A stretch of DNA of 64,000 nucleotides from Adiantum capillus-veneris (lineage: Eukaryota > Streptophyta > Polypodiopsida > Polypodiales > Pteridaceae): the NCBI GenBank assembly GCA_014529385.2, contig CM043965.1, forward strand, positions 14,636,912 to 14,700,911, in the 5' to 3' direction. The notes beneath the pieces are model-generated. The model was not told the origin of the DNA. It saw only the letters and a list, made by a program, of their open reading frames with translations, and did not search any database. This document shows positions 12,469 through 26,172 of the stretch, piece after piece (position 1 is the stretch's first letter; each line of letters begins with the position of its first letter). The translations under genes and the position numbers were made by a program.

Positions 12469-13509
12469 AGGGCTTCTAAGACCCTTCAGTTTACAATGCT
12501 GAAAATGATGCACGCCATCAATCATGAACGAATGGTTGAAGGAATTTTCTAACTGGAGGACGGAAGAGGAGGAGACTAAGGAGGTGCTAGCCGCCTTCAT
12601 TTAAGTACTACTGCCAGGTTGCAGTGTCGTCAGTATTCTAGAGGTAAATTCTCCATCTCGTGTTGCTCATTCTAACCACAAGTTGAGAGCATCAGATGGG
12701 AGGCCTATGAAGTGCCATCACTGCCGTCAACCACAGCATTCTGTCAATGAGTGCCGACAGAGGAAGTGAAGAAATAACGGTGAGTTTTACTTTTGAAAAG
12801 TGCGGCACTCTTATAACAATCAGATTCTCTATAGCACCAAGTGTTTTCTCTTTAATGCTTCGAGAGGAGTCATCAACTACATCAACCACAAAGTCTAAGT
12901 CCGAAAGCCTAAAGTTTGGTGGACACAAGTGGGCCTACACTCTCTCTAGGCCTGGAGAGTTCAAACAAAGTTCGACCACCCAAGCACCGTCGCCGCATGC
13001 AGAATGGAAAGACGATTGAGGTAGACTCTTCTCGCCCAGTCTGTTTTGAGCCTAATATAGAGGATTGTGTGGACTACTACAAGAGGTAGGAGCATGTGGT
13101 GAAGGTGTCACCTCGTCAACACCTGAGGTACGCAACCCTAGTGGTCAAGATCCTTGCCCTACACCTGACATGGATAATAACAATAGGCCATAAGTATTTC
13201 CTTTCCGTTTCTTGCAACACATGCATGTAAATGTGTATATTGATAGGAAGATATTCTACCAGCAAAAGATTGTTTTCTTATTCGGAGCCGAGATGCTTGA
13301 TGAAATCCTCAGATCTCCATGCCCCATCATCTTGCCCCTCCTGGATTACTACCACTCTTTTGATGTAAGCATTTTTGTTCTGTTCTGGCTTTGTGACCCA
13401 TTCTTTATCATGTTTTAACCTATCCATTCAACTCTGTAAAAAGCCTCTATGAGCCGCTACTGTTGTTAGTATTAAAAAAAAAAGGTTTGTAATTTCCTGA
13501 GTCACTACC
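12469..13509 (+). other. Element B leader with a stray Cys/His motif
   Basis: About 1 kb between PBS and gag. Mostly short broken ORFs. Near 12705-12770 one frame reads MKCHHCRQPQHSVNECRQRK and stops; the spacing is CX2CX4HX4C, so it could be a relic zinc knuckle or a captured host zinc-finger exon. Nothing else here is recognised. Confidence 0.45.
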
Positions 13510-14636
13510 ATGGCAAGTATTTCTTTCCCCACGTTCAGTGGAAAGAAGGGAGAAGATCTCACCACCGACTTTTTGGATGATTTCGACATTGCTTGTGTCG
13601 TTTCCAACAAAGATGACGATGCTTCACGACTTCGAATTTTCCTCTACTGATGAAAGTAGAGGCCAAGTCCTGGTATAATGCACTGCCCCAGGCTACCAAG
13701 ATTGCATGGAATGTGTTGAGGGATGCTTTTATAAAGAGGTTTGGTGGAGGCACAGCCTCGGAGAAGCTATGGCAGCTACTGACGGAATTGAAGCAGTGAG
13801 GTCTGCTAGAGTATGCAACTTACGAGTCCAAATTTGTGGACTTATGGGAGAGATGGGTTTCCTCACTGGAGGAAGGCGAAGGAGCGCCTAATTTCCTAAA
13901 GAAGGACCATTTCATTGCTGGTCTATGGTCGCCACTTAGAGAGAAGGTGAACGGAAGGTTTCCTGCAACATATGAGTTGGCAGTCGAAGTAGCCCGCCTT
14001 AAAGACAAGAAGTTGCGCATGCAAGCAAGAGTAAACGAGTCAGAGGAAACAAGCTCGGCCCGAACAACCCCAGTGACTGCAACAGCCAGTGATAGAGCCC
14101 AACCGCAAGAGGCATCAGAAGAGCAGCAAGACCTACTGAGTCGCATCACCACCCAACTAGAGAGTTTATCCGTGCATCTGGTGCAGCAAGGGCATGCACC
14201 TGTCAGGAATCCAGAACAAGGAAGAGGACAACGAAGGCAGAACCAAGAGTACCACTGTTACAATTGCGGGGAGGACGGACATGGAATGTACTACTGTCCA
14301 CATCCAAGGAGGCAGAATTTCAATAGAGGAGGGAGACAGAATCAGATGTCTCCGCCAAGGGCAAGACCACCACCACCCAGGCAACCAATCTCACATGTTC
14401 AAATCCCACCACCAGCAGTGCAACCACAGCTAGCCCCACAAGTTCAATCCCTACAGCCACCGATGCAACCACCGCCACAATCACCACTTACGCTCATCTT
14501 ACGCCCACCACCAATTGGTACCAGCACACCAAGTATCATTTGTCTTGCAGTAGAGGTCAAGATGAAGGTAACAAAAGAAGGATCAATCGAGAAGTTTATT
14601 CAAAGGATTGAAGCAGTGGAACAAGAGGTTAAATAA
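13510..14636 (+). pseudogene. gag: Element B gag, one frameshift and one stop
   Basis: Begins at ATG 13510 with MASISFPTFSGKKGEDLT, a typical gag N-terminus. A frame change near 13640 leads to LLMKVEAKSWYNALP and RDAFIKRF, the conserved core of the retrotransposon gag domain. A TGA at 13797-13799 interrupts it after LTELKQ; a CGA-to-TGA change is likely. The domain continues (YATYESKFVDLWERW, DHFIAGLWSPLREKV), then a coiled, charged stretch, the zinc knuckle CYNCGEDGHGMYYC (14259-14300, CX2CX4HX4C), and a Pro/Gln-rich tail to the TAA at 14634. It would package RNA in trans if intact; partners with pol must come from another element. Confidence 0.85.
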
Positions 14637-15503
14637 TCAAAAGATGCTACCCCAGTGGGGGAGGTAAGTCAAGAAGATTGTGTTACAAATGTGAGTACAT
14701 CTTTAACCTTGGATGAAATAGGCACCAAGGCAATCAATCAACAGCATTGGGCAGTAAGGGTAAGAAGGTGTAAGGTGTTGTTCAGGCCTCATCAGAGTAA
14801 GAGGAATGCAAAGGGCATGAAAGATACAAGAGAAGAGGAAGACCGACCTACTAGCAAGGCTTTGCAGAAGATGGAAAACATATCAAGCAAAGGGGAGGGC
14901 TTTGAAATTAGAAGCCTGTGCACCAACATGGACCAAGGACAGTGTAGCAAGCTAAAGGAATTTTGCATCAAGGAAGTTTCACTAGAGGACCATAACGAAG
15001 AGGTAAACAAGACTGAAGGTTTGGAGTTGGATATTGCTCCAGAGGCTTGGCAGCCGAGCAAGACTTTATGGTGTAGTGTTATAGACTTAGAGATGGGTAA
15101 TGCCTCTAGTCTACTGAAAGGTGTTATAAACTTGGAGATGGGTAATGCCTCCAGTTTATGTGAGGGTGTTCAGAGTAAGTTTGATGATCAATATGTTGCC
15201 AACCTTTTAAGGATATTCCAGACTCCTCCACATCACAGCATTGTGTTTAAATGGGATGCATTAGACCTATGGCTATGGCTAGCTGTTATAACATATAGAG
15301 GTAAGATCAGCATGGAGATAAGAGTTAAGGAGCCATGGATAGACAAAAGGCTGATAGAATGCAAGAATGAAGGCCTCATTCCCAATTTGGTGCAATTTTT
15401 TACAAATAGTGCATCCTCTCTTTGGAGAAAGCTAAGTGGATCACGCTTGTATTTTAAGCCGCAAGGTAGGTGGCTTACTACTAGCATCAGAAAAGGAAGC
15501 TAA
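14637..15503 (+). CDS. Unidentified in-frame extension downstream of B gag
   Basis: Lies in the same frame as gag after its TAA, so it may be the original C-terminal extension of gag separated by one nonsense codon. The first ATG is at 14655. It encodes about 282 residues, rich in Lys/Glu, with a 15-residue tandem duplication (VIDLEMGNASSL then VINLEMGNASSL) encoded by 45-bp units at 15076-15120 and 15121-15165. A short hydrophobic stretch (ALDLWLWLAVITY) occurs near the middle. I see no protease, RT or integrase motif and recognise no family. It could be element-specific coding, captured host sequence, or chance open frame after decay. Confidence 0.5.
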   Translation, partial: SKDATPVGEVSQEDCVTNVSTSLTLDEIGTKAINQQHWAVRVRRCKVLFRPHQSKRNAKGMKDTREEEDRPTSKALQKMENISSKGEGFEIRSLCTNMDQGQCSKLKEFCIKEVSLEDHNEEVNKTEGLELDIAPEAWQPSKTLWCSVIDLEMGNASSLLKGVINLEMGNASSLCEGVQSKFDDQYVANLLRIFQTPPHHSIVFKWDALDLWLWLAVITYRGKISMEIRVKEPWIDKRLIECKNEGLIPNLVQFFTNSASSLWRKLSGSRLYFKPQGRWLTTSIRKGS

Positions 15504-16037
15504 CATGTTTGAGCACACCCAAAAGAAACATGATGTGCTTGCAGTTTTTTCCAATCATGGCAGTAAGTAGGATTCTAAAAACAACTGGAGCTCACCACAC
15601 CAACAAGGTGGCCATATATGGTGGATTCTTGGCACACTCTTGGGAATCATAATTTTCAGTTCGGGCTTTGCAGGAGTCAAGATGCTCATTTCCCCTCTCG
15701 CTACTGGTGGTTACAAATTTGGTACAATTTGGCATGCAAATTTTATTGTTCGGACACTGCAGACAATGATCCTATTTTTCACTTGGGATCCAGGAGGACA
15801 CTGGCACAAAGTTTTGGAAGCCATGGGCTTCCCGTTTAATCAACCGCCACTATTCCAAGGAACAGGCTATCAGCCGAACCTGTTGCAGATTCATGAATAT
15901 CCGAGAAATCACACCAATGGCCAAATGGAATGGCTAGTTCAGAAGGCAACTTGATATCGGCTCCTACAGCTCAGCTGAAGGAGAATCAGAGTCAGAGCTA
16001 GAGACATGAATGCCTCTAGCCAAAAGGGGAGGGATAA
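15504..16037 (+). other. Element B 3' region and polypurine tract
   Basis: Contains overlapping open frames of about 70-105 codons without recognised domains. The PPT caaaaggggagggataa (16021-16037) ends at the TG of LTR2. Confidence 0.7.
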
Positions 16038-18222
<2,185 letters not shown>

Positions 18223-18226
18223 ATGC

Positions 18227-21200
18227 ATAGCTGAAGGTTGAACATAGTGTTCACTTATATGTAGTGAAAAAGGCACCTGCCCAAATTTCTCGTCTGCAAA
18301 GGTCTAGGAACATGAATTGAAAATTAGTGAAATGCAAGTAGTATTGCACATGTAACCTTAGGTGTTGCCTTTGCAATCCAGACTCCTTGGTTAAAATCAA
18401 CATTGTCAAACCCCTTGGTTAAACATTGCAGGAAAACTGCTCAATGAGCAGCCGGCCCTTGGCCTATGTCCGTGATTCCCCCTTGGGTTTTCTCTTGTTG
18501 GAAGTTGAAATTCTTCCACTACTCCTTGGTAGTATGTGGACTTCTTTCTAAGTATGAAGATGCCAAGAATTGACCATCAACCCTTGCTAAGTGATTTAGT
18601 AATCACAAGCCGGGTCTTACCCCAAAATTATACGCCTATAGGCACTCCTAGTGCGAAGAGGAGCTCCACTGAAGTTGGAGTCGTGTTCACAACTAGATTG
18701 TTTTCACACCAAAAATCCAGAATCTTGGGTAGTCGTGAATAGTCATGCAGTCGAAAATGCTGGCTTCATCCTTACACCTTAGTAGAGATAAGCCCTTACG
18801 AGTTTAAGACGTTCAAAAACTCAACTTGACTTTCACACTTAAAGTGTGGAGTGCTAAAATAATGCCCAAAAAATCAGTAATGACAAGATTCTTGTTTGTC
18901 CATATAATCGATGGGTATTCAACTAGAGAGAATTGTCGATCTGGAAATCAATCACTGATGGACAACAAACAGATGGCTCGTAGCCATGCCAAAATAAGTG
19001 GTAATAGGAGATGGCTCGTAGCCCTTCCTGCCGGCTCGTAGCCCTTTCTGTTATCGTATTGACATAGAAAGATGTCAATAAAATCATGCCTAGTGTCACC
19101 TTTCCCGCAGAAAAGTAGGAAGGAAAGAGAGAGATAATGCTGGGCTGAGAAAAACCCATTATTCATACGTTGTATGCCCCGTGCAGACCATGTCTATTCC
19201 GTAGCTTATCCTAGAAGTGTACAACTGTGTACATGTACCATGCCCTCGTAGAAAGAGATACCATAAGTCACATCTTGACCCACTTACCTTGTATGTGAGC
19301 ATGACCTTACCAAGGAAATTGTAAACAAGACACCTTGCCTGTGATAACATAAAAAATGCTTGAAGATATCAGTTACATACCTTGTCCTTGACAGAGTATT
19401 TAGTGTTATAGCGGAAGCATATACAATGATGGAGTGTAAGACGTCGTGCATACATAGCACAAAATAGAATAGTAATCATGTGGCTTCAATGACAGTCTCA
19501 ACCATGTGAGTCGTTGGTATACGTGTTGTACACAAGTACAATGGCGTAAAGTGTGTGCTTATATCCACATAGTGCCAAAGATGTGTGCCATTATCATCGA
19601 TCTGAAGTACTCAATTGATAATACATTGGCACATAAGAGAAGTCATGCTTCACATGAAGTCCGACAAAGCACTTTGCTTTGTACAACGGCTTCTTATGGA
19701 GTCTGTCCAAGCACTTTGCTTTGCCCAACAGAGAGAGCTTTTTCAAAATGAAAAATAAAACAAAGACAAGAACAAACATAACTTGAAATATACTAACCTT
19801 GTTGCCCACTTGTGGCGAGGGTTCTGGTAGTGCGCTCAAATCCGGCATAGTATGGAGTGACCATGCACCCAATGCATATACATAGGTATGAAGCTTTGCT
19901 CGTGAAAGCCTTTCTTTTGTCATGGTTTTGAGTGGCTTTTCTCTTCCTCGACATTAGGTCAAAGATACAAGCATCAACGTTATGAAAACTGTAAGAAGAC
20001 AATTTTTGACCCAAGCCTTGCTCGTGGTGGCCGCATACAAAGTCCTACTTCATAGGCAAAATATTCTTTATGTATCCAATGTGTGGAGCCTTGCTCCCTA
20101 GTTAAAATTGATGTACCATGGTGCATCTTATGACATTGTCAAAGGAAACAGAGTTTAAAGTAAATTATCCTTGTTGATTGTTGACCTTGTCGAACAATGT
20201 ACCAAACTTGAGGACAGTTATAGTAACTAAGAAACAAAGTGTACGTGTTGCCCATTACTACTGGCATGCACGATCAAAACTAGCAACAAGCCTTGCTTGT
20301 GTATCGAAATAACATTTGTTGATTTCCATTTGTAGGTTCTTGTAAAATAACCGCACATATCGATTAAAAAACCAACTTGAATGAAATAGAATACCAGATG
20401 ACCATGTGGAGATTGCAATACACGGAGTTTTGATTCCCTTATCAAAAACTCCACTCGATGGCCATATAATGGATGTGTTCGTGGCGGCATGGAATCCATT
20501 TGATGGTGCATAGCCCTTGCAGTACTTCGCATGCTTACAGTCGAACAATATCCCAAGTTTCTGTCCACTGCTTTCCATAATCTTTGGAAAACTTATTGCA
20601 ATTGAACTTGAATGGTTTCTTAAAACCATGGCAAAAATTGCAGGCATCAAAAACTACAGGCGTTCTACAACAAAATGATGATGTTGATCGCCCTCTTTAC
20701 TATGCATACATGAACGATGAATTTTACGACGTATGCATTTGCATGGCGCATGCATGCGGTGGAGAGCACCCAATCCTGTGGGAGTGGCCCCTTGGGGTGG
20801 CTTTAGGGCATCTTGAGGGCACCCAATTTTTTTTTAAAAAAACATGAAATAGCGTGGCGATGGCGGAGAACCTGCAGCGACGAGGGAGAGAGAAACTGTG
20901 GCGGCGCCTACAACCTGCGAGGGCATATGCCCCTGTGTTGAAAAGTCATCTCCATGGTAGTGCGAGCCCAACGAGCCTACCTACGAGCGATTTCCTGGAG
21001 TTCGGTCCCGGCCCTCCTTTCGTGCAAGCGGTTTCCCGTAGCCTACTCCTATCGGCTCTACAGGGGACACTGCCCATGGCTCATGCCTTGTCCTTGTTCC
21101 TGAGCATGCAAAGGCATGCAAGCACGTCATGCGAGAGAAAGAAAGGCATCAAGAGAGACCTCTTGACAGCGGCATAGCCTACTATGAGCAAGAGAGAGAA

Positions 21201-21322
21201 GCTTCATGCATCACAATGGATTACCCTTCCTTTCATGAAGAGTTCGCCGGAAAGGAGAAAGAGCAAGACCATGCAGGCCTCATGAAACATATCTCCTTCC
21301 CCCTTCCATGGCTCCTCCTCCC
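18227..21322 (-). other. Element A internal region, proximal part, no coding seen
   Basis: About 3.1 kb between B and A's PBS. The longest ORFs (about 110-130 codons, minus strand) match nothing I recognise. Short internal repeats are present: ggctcgtagcc three times between 18975 and 19045, aagcactttgctttg twice near 19667 and 19708, and agccttgct at 20014, 20087 and 20289. Confidence 0.6.
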
Positions 21323-21338
21323 TGAGCTCTGATACCAA
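21323..21338 (-). promoter_or_regulatory. Primer-binding site of element A (Met-tRNA type)
   Basis: Minus-strand attggtatcagagctc adjoins the LTR and contains the full plant consensus TGGTATCAGAGC. This fixes element A on the minus strand. Confidence 0.92.
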
Positions 21339-21515
21339 TATAAGACCTAGGAGACTGTGATACTCGATCCACCACCCTACCACCCTATATGTAGGCCAGC
21401 TCCTAGCCCTAGCCACAATATGGATCCCCAGTCCACACTGGTCCAGTCCGAGCCCCTGGCTCAGGTCCCTGACCCTCTAGGTCGAGCCTTGCTCCTTAGG
21501 ATCCTTGTCCTGACA
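21339..21515 (-). repeat. 5' LTR of element A
   Basis: 177 bp, gap-free match to 7756-7932 with ten substitutions. The TSD TTGCC follows at 21516-21520. Confidence 0.92.
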
Positions 21516-21520
21516 TTGCC

Positions 21521-22029
21521 TAATGTCTTCGGCACGAATAAGCATTTCTCCTCAATAAAGGGCTTCTCCAAGATGCTAGCTTTTGATTGTCAAACCATTT
21601 TCTTGACGTTCGCTTCCTCTACTTTGGTAGATTGGTCTTCCGGCTCGCCTAAGGTTTGTCTTAAACTACCAAGCATCATCTTTGCCATTTCTTCTTGGTC
21701 CTTCACCTCATTCCCCTCTCCTTATGCTAGCCGGTAGACCAAGCTCAGACTTCTCTTGATTTTTAAGACCCTGAAAAAGTGTGCTTGATTAGACGCCTCG
21801 GGCTGCAGGTAGGTTTCCCTGGATAAAAGTCTGGCTTTTTTTACTTCTTCGAGCTATAGTTTAGCCAGCTCAGTTTTGGCTTGTAATCACCTTCTATGTT
21901 TAGCTTCAAAGGGTGTTCCTTCTTGTTTTTTAATGGTAGGTAAGCTATTCAATTTTGTCTTCTAATTGCTTAAGATGCTCCTCTTGATATTTCTTCAATC
22001 TACGGCGTGCGATTTTGATCGCTTTTTGA
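21521..22029 (-). pseudogene. Element C post-integrase region, proximal part
   Basis: Minus-strand sequence continuing from integrase. It includes a charged, coiled-coil-like stretch (RRRLKKYQEEHLKQLEDKIE), several stops, then MAKMMLGSLRQTLGEPEDQS and a run into FVPKTL, which continues across element A at 7750. No family is recognised. Together with 7581-7750 it is the visible part of a separate ORF downstream of pol. Confidence 0.55.
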
Positions 22030-23747
22030 ATGTTCCTAGTAAATGAGTCCTAGCTTTAGGATTATTTGCATACCCATCTTTTCCAATATCCCTTGCTTTT
22101 TGAGTTTCTTGGCATGTTGTTTTAATGTATAAATCAAGACATAATCTTCTATTTTAAATTCTTTCAAGAGTACATACTTATCAAAGAACTACTTTTGCCT
22201 TCTTTTCTGAGCGTAGATATAAGCTATGGCTTTCAAGCGGAGCTCATTTAGCTTTTCAAGGTCATCTACTCTCAAAGACATTTCATGGCCTATCCATTCT
22301 AGTTGCTTAGCTATCCGTAGAGTTGGGATTGAAAAATACATGGGCAAGACAGTGTTAAGACCAAACACCATGTTATACGATGGTGTTCCAATAGATGTCT
22401 TATAAGCTATCCTATAAGCCCACAGTGTAGAGTACAATTTTTGATCCCAATCTATCCTTGAACCAGATACTATTTTAGTCAATACAGTGCATAAAGTTTT
22501 ATTTGTAGCTTCAGCCTGTCCATTTGCCTGTGGATGGTATGGAGCAGATTTTTTGTGAGTTACCATGAAGATTTTCAATAACTTCATTAATGAAATGTGT
22601 GTCATGATCATTGAAAATTTCTATTGGTAGACCATATCTAGCAAAGATATTTTTATATAGAAACTGTGCAGTGGTCCTTGCATCAACTTTCTATGTGGCT
22701 TTAGCTTTAGCCCATTTAGTGAGATAGTTCGTGGAAACAATGATATATTGGGTGTGAGTTTTGTAAGCGGGAGGTGAAATTGGTCCTACAAAGTCTATAC
22801 CCCACTTAGCAAATTCCCTAGCTCCCATTGTTGGCCTTAAAGGCATCTCATCCCTCTTTATTGACACTTGGTACACTGGCAAGCATCACATCTTTTAACA
22901 TATTCTTCAACGTCCAAATGTAATGTAGGCCACCATATTCAAGCAATTAAGTGAATTTTTGATGTCTTATCCTCTAAGAAATACACTCCGCTTATTCCTC
23001 CATGTGCCTGCGCTAATATTGGCAAATACGTTCTTTCTATTGCAGATATCTTGAGTTGATTATTCTTTTCTCTCTTATACAGCTGATTTTCAATCAATGT
23101 GAAGTCTCGAGCCTCTATTACTATGGCCCTTTGACGTGCTCTAGAGGTATTTTCAGGAAGCATTCTCAGTCAATTATATATTGATTTCATTTTGGTGTAA
23201 TTGTTACTTGAAACAACCTTGCATGTTCTACTTGTGGTTTAGAACTGCATGTAGCACAGTTAGTAACATACTCATGAACATCAGCACCCTTATTTGGTCA
23301 ATAAACTCCTAATTGTTTCAAGCACTGCTATGTTTTTGTTTGCAAGCGATGAAATGCCAAGTCTTGGACATGTGCTTCTAAAAGATAGCAGTCATACTCT
23401 TTTGAACTTATGCATAACTGTAAAATATTGTCTGAGCCTAAATGATACAAATGTCTGCCAAATTGAAACTTCTTGGATTGCCGAACCATTTGTCATTTTA
23501 ATTATTGCTTAGTCATATCAAATTCTCCTCCATGGGATAGTAAACTAACTATCTTCCGAGACCACTTAGGTACCATTTCAACATTGAAAAGATATGCATC
23601 AAGGATGTCATTGTCTACCCCTTCTGGAGCTTCTCCATTTGGAAATCTAAAAAGATGATATGCTTGAAGATGGATCTTGCCCTTTTTAACCACTACCATA
23701 AAATCAAACTCCATCAATATGATATACCATCATACAAATCATCTGAT

Positions 23748-23913
23748 ATTGCATGGTTTGTTTACAAGGTATAAGAGGGCTTGATGATCAGTGAAAAACA
23801 AAAACTTGTTCGCAAGGATATAATGCTAAAATTGCATGATTTGTTTACAAGTTATAAGAGGGCTTGATGATCAGTGAAAAACAAAAACTTGTTCGCAAGG
23901 AGATAATGCTAAA
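23748..23913 (-). repeat. 83-bp tandem duplication in C's RNase H
   Basis: Two adjacent units starting attgcatg(g/a)tttg at 23748 and 23831, nearly identical. Each encodes the TDHQALLYL motif; 83 is not a multiple of three, so the second copy shifts the frame. Confidence 0.85.
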
Positions 23914-24471
23914 ATTTCTTAATAGCATATATCATCCCTAGCCCTTATCTCTCAGTGATAGTGTAGTTCTTTTCAGCACTGTTAAGTTGTTTGCTTGCAT
24001 AACAGAATGGGAAATCCATATTCTTTTCTCCTGGCTGAGCCAAGATGCATCCTATAGCAAATGCCAAAGCATTAATATGAACATGAAAGATATTTTCCCA
24101 ATCTTGTGCTTTTAATACTGGGGCTGATATGAGTGCTCTCTTCAACTTTTTAAATGATTCCTCACACTCATCTATCCATACAAAGACTACTATACATTTA
24201 TACACGGATTAAGCAATGAATGCATGCATGTGTATAAACCTCCTGTAATAACCACAATGTCCCATAAAACATTGTACCTGCTTTGCATTGTTTGGTCTAG
24301 GCATTTCTACAATCACTTTTATCTTATCCAAATCCGTAGATATGCCATTCTCTGAGATGATATGTCCTAGGATCTGTCTTGTCTAGCCATGAATACACAC
24401 TTTTATGGGTTAAGGCAGATCCTATACATCCTGAACTTCTTGAGTACTTTTTTGAGGTGTTTTGTATGTTT

Positions 24472-24476
24472 GTCTC
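24472..24476. repeat. TSD of element D (GTCTC), left copy
   Basis: GTCTC precedes the LTR at 24477 and recurs at 38039-38043 after the other LTR. Joining across it restores C's RT. Confidence 0.93.
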
Positions 24477-24786
24477 TGTTAACCCTCGTGGCTCATGGAC
24501 ACCCTATCGCCTACGACGGACACTGTAACCGTATTATTTATTTAAGTAGAGTCAGGCACCGGGCTTGTCGGTCCAATAGGGAAAGGTAGAGTGATCGCCG
24601 ATGAGAGGCGCACTCTAACACGAACATGCTAGGGTTAGTTGGCTAAGCATGGGCGCCCAAGTGTGAATGGGGTGAGCTCACATAAAAGCCAATTAAACCT
24701 AAAATTGAGTCATTATCTCATTGTGCAATAGAAACTGCTCTTGCTCCATCTCCACCTTCTCCTTCACCATCTCCTTGTGTGTGTGC

Positions 24787-24856
<70 letters not shown>

Positions 24857-25101
24857 GAGTGTGTGTGCGATCAAGCGTTGCGGCGGCACGACGGCGACGA
24901 GGCAGTTGAGCGCGGCGTAGCGGCGTCTCCCTCTTCTTCGCGGCGAGGAATCCTCTACGGCAGGAGCATAAGGCGGTGAGTGACACACCATTGCCCTCTT
25001 GAGCTTACTAGTTAAACTAGTTGTGTGCTTGGAGCCGTCTGCGGCTCATACACGGTGTATCGGCAAGTCCCTTGCTTCGACAGTGCGGCAAGGAGCGCAC
25101 A
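24477..25101 (+). repeat. 5' LTR of element D (625 bp)
   Basis: Opens TGTTAACCC and closes GCGCACA. It contains a (GA)n run of about 65 bp (24789-24853), whereas the 3' LTR has (TG)n then only about 22 bp of GA. Confidence 0.95.
24789..24853. repeat. (GA)n microsatellite in D's 5' LTR
   Basis: About 32 GA units; the sister LTR has about 11, giving a dated expansion or contraction. Confidence 0.95.
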
Positions 25102-25122
25102 TTTTTGGCGCCGCTACTGGGA
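25102..25122 (+). promoter_or_regulatory. Primer-binding site of element D
   Basis: tttttggcgccgctactggg directly after the LTR; the TGGCGCCG core is that of the Asp-tRNA-type PBS seen in Athila/Tat elements. Confidence 0.85.
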
Positions 25123-26172
25123 ATAGCCCTGCACTAAGCCCAAGAGGCACTTTGTGCTTCTTGTATGAGTGGTTTGCAGTAGGAAAGAAGAGGGAAAGGA
25201 AGTTAGCATTTTCTGTTTTTCTGCTGCGTACATTTAGTAGTAGTTAGACAGTTAGCAAAATTCTATTTTTCTGTTTGCACACAGTTAGCATTAGTCACAC
25301 AGCTAGCATTTCTTGCGTTTTTTGCGTTTTCTGTGTTTTCACTGCACAGTTCTGTCAAGTTTCAATTTCTGCATTTTCTCTGTTTTCTGTGTTTTCTGGT
25401 TTGTGCACAGTTAGGCGCACAGTTAGTTAATTAAGTAGGTTAGTAATTAGGTGAACCACTGACTAGCAAGTCAGTAGGTAGGTGGGACAGTAAACAGGTA
25501 GGTGAGGTCAACGCGCACAAAAACGCGTACCAAATAATATCTAAAAAAATAAAAAAAAATAAAAAAAATAAAAAAATTAAAAAAATTAAATTTGTTCTTT
25601 TTCCAAAAAAAAATATTTTCAAAAAAAAAATTGTTAAAAAAAAAAAAATCCGAAAAATAAAAACGCGAGTGAGTGGGAGGTTAAATTTTCGAAAATAAAA
25701 AACGTGAGTTATAAAAATGTACGGGTTGGTCTGTATAAAAGATAGATCGGGATCGGGATCATTTCCCCAAGCCCAAGCCCAAGCCCAGGCCCAGGCCTCA
25801 GTCCTATGATATATACTAGACTCACTCTTATATATATACCCTACTCCCTCAAGAGAGAATGAGAGCATGTGGGACAAGTCCTCCACTCTCCTCCCTTCTC
25901 TTCCCACTTGCACCCTTAGACTTTCTAGTTTGGGCCTAGTTCCCTACTGGAAATTGATAGTTTTAGGGATTCCGAGGGCATAGAGTGACCAAACGGAGGG
26001 ATGTAAAGCACGGCACGACCCTCTGACCGATACGCTCGTTTCGAGCTATCACACGGCCCATTCCACGACACGCTCTAAAAAATCTAGCAAAAAAACAAAC
26101 AAAAAACGTGCTAAAAACTAGTCACAAGGCCTCCTAGGGCCGCTTCTTGACACCTTAGGGTATCAAAAGCAC
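25123..26172 (+). other. Element D leader
   Basis: About 1 kb without a usable ORF. It contains A-rich tracts (25540-25660) with aaaaaat units and a hexamer array of cccaag/cccagg (25764-25797). Either could be structural, but no function can be assigned. Confidence 0.6.

Larger units (their letters stand above)
22030..24476 (-). pseudogene. pol: Element C pol, second half: RT end, RNase H, integrase
   Basis: Minus-strand relics in order from 24476 down: RT thumb (LKKFRMYRICLNP, ILGHIISENGI, FMGHCGYYRRFIH), RNase H (FHVHINALAFAIGC, where the usual catalytic Asp is Asn; YTITERE; FFTDHQALLYL duplicated; end near 23500), integrase zinc region (QAHGGISGVYFL, CDACQ), integrase core (WGIDFVGPIS; a second Asp in NDHDTHF; PYHPQANGQAEATNKTL) and an integrase tail ending near 22030. 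There are many stops and frame changes. The C-terminus is related to element D's integrase, so C and D belong to the same broad Tat-like group, with no chromodomain. Confidence 0.85.

Noticed and set aside
12700-13020. Host CxxC zinc-finger gene fragment in B leader
   Set aside because: Only one Cys/His cluster is visible and the flanking frames do not continue as such a domain; not annotated as a gene.
20850-21180. GC-rich plus-strand ORF (MAMAENLQRRGREKLWRR...) as a host gene
   Set aside because: Lies inside element A just within its PBS, is short, and shows no recognised domain.
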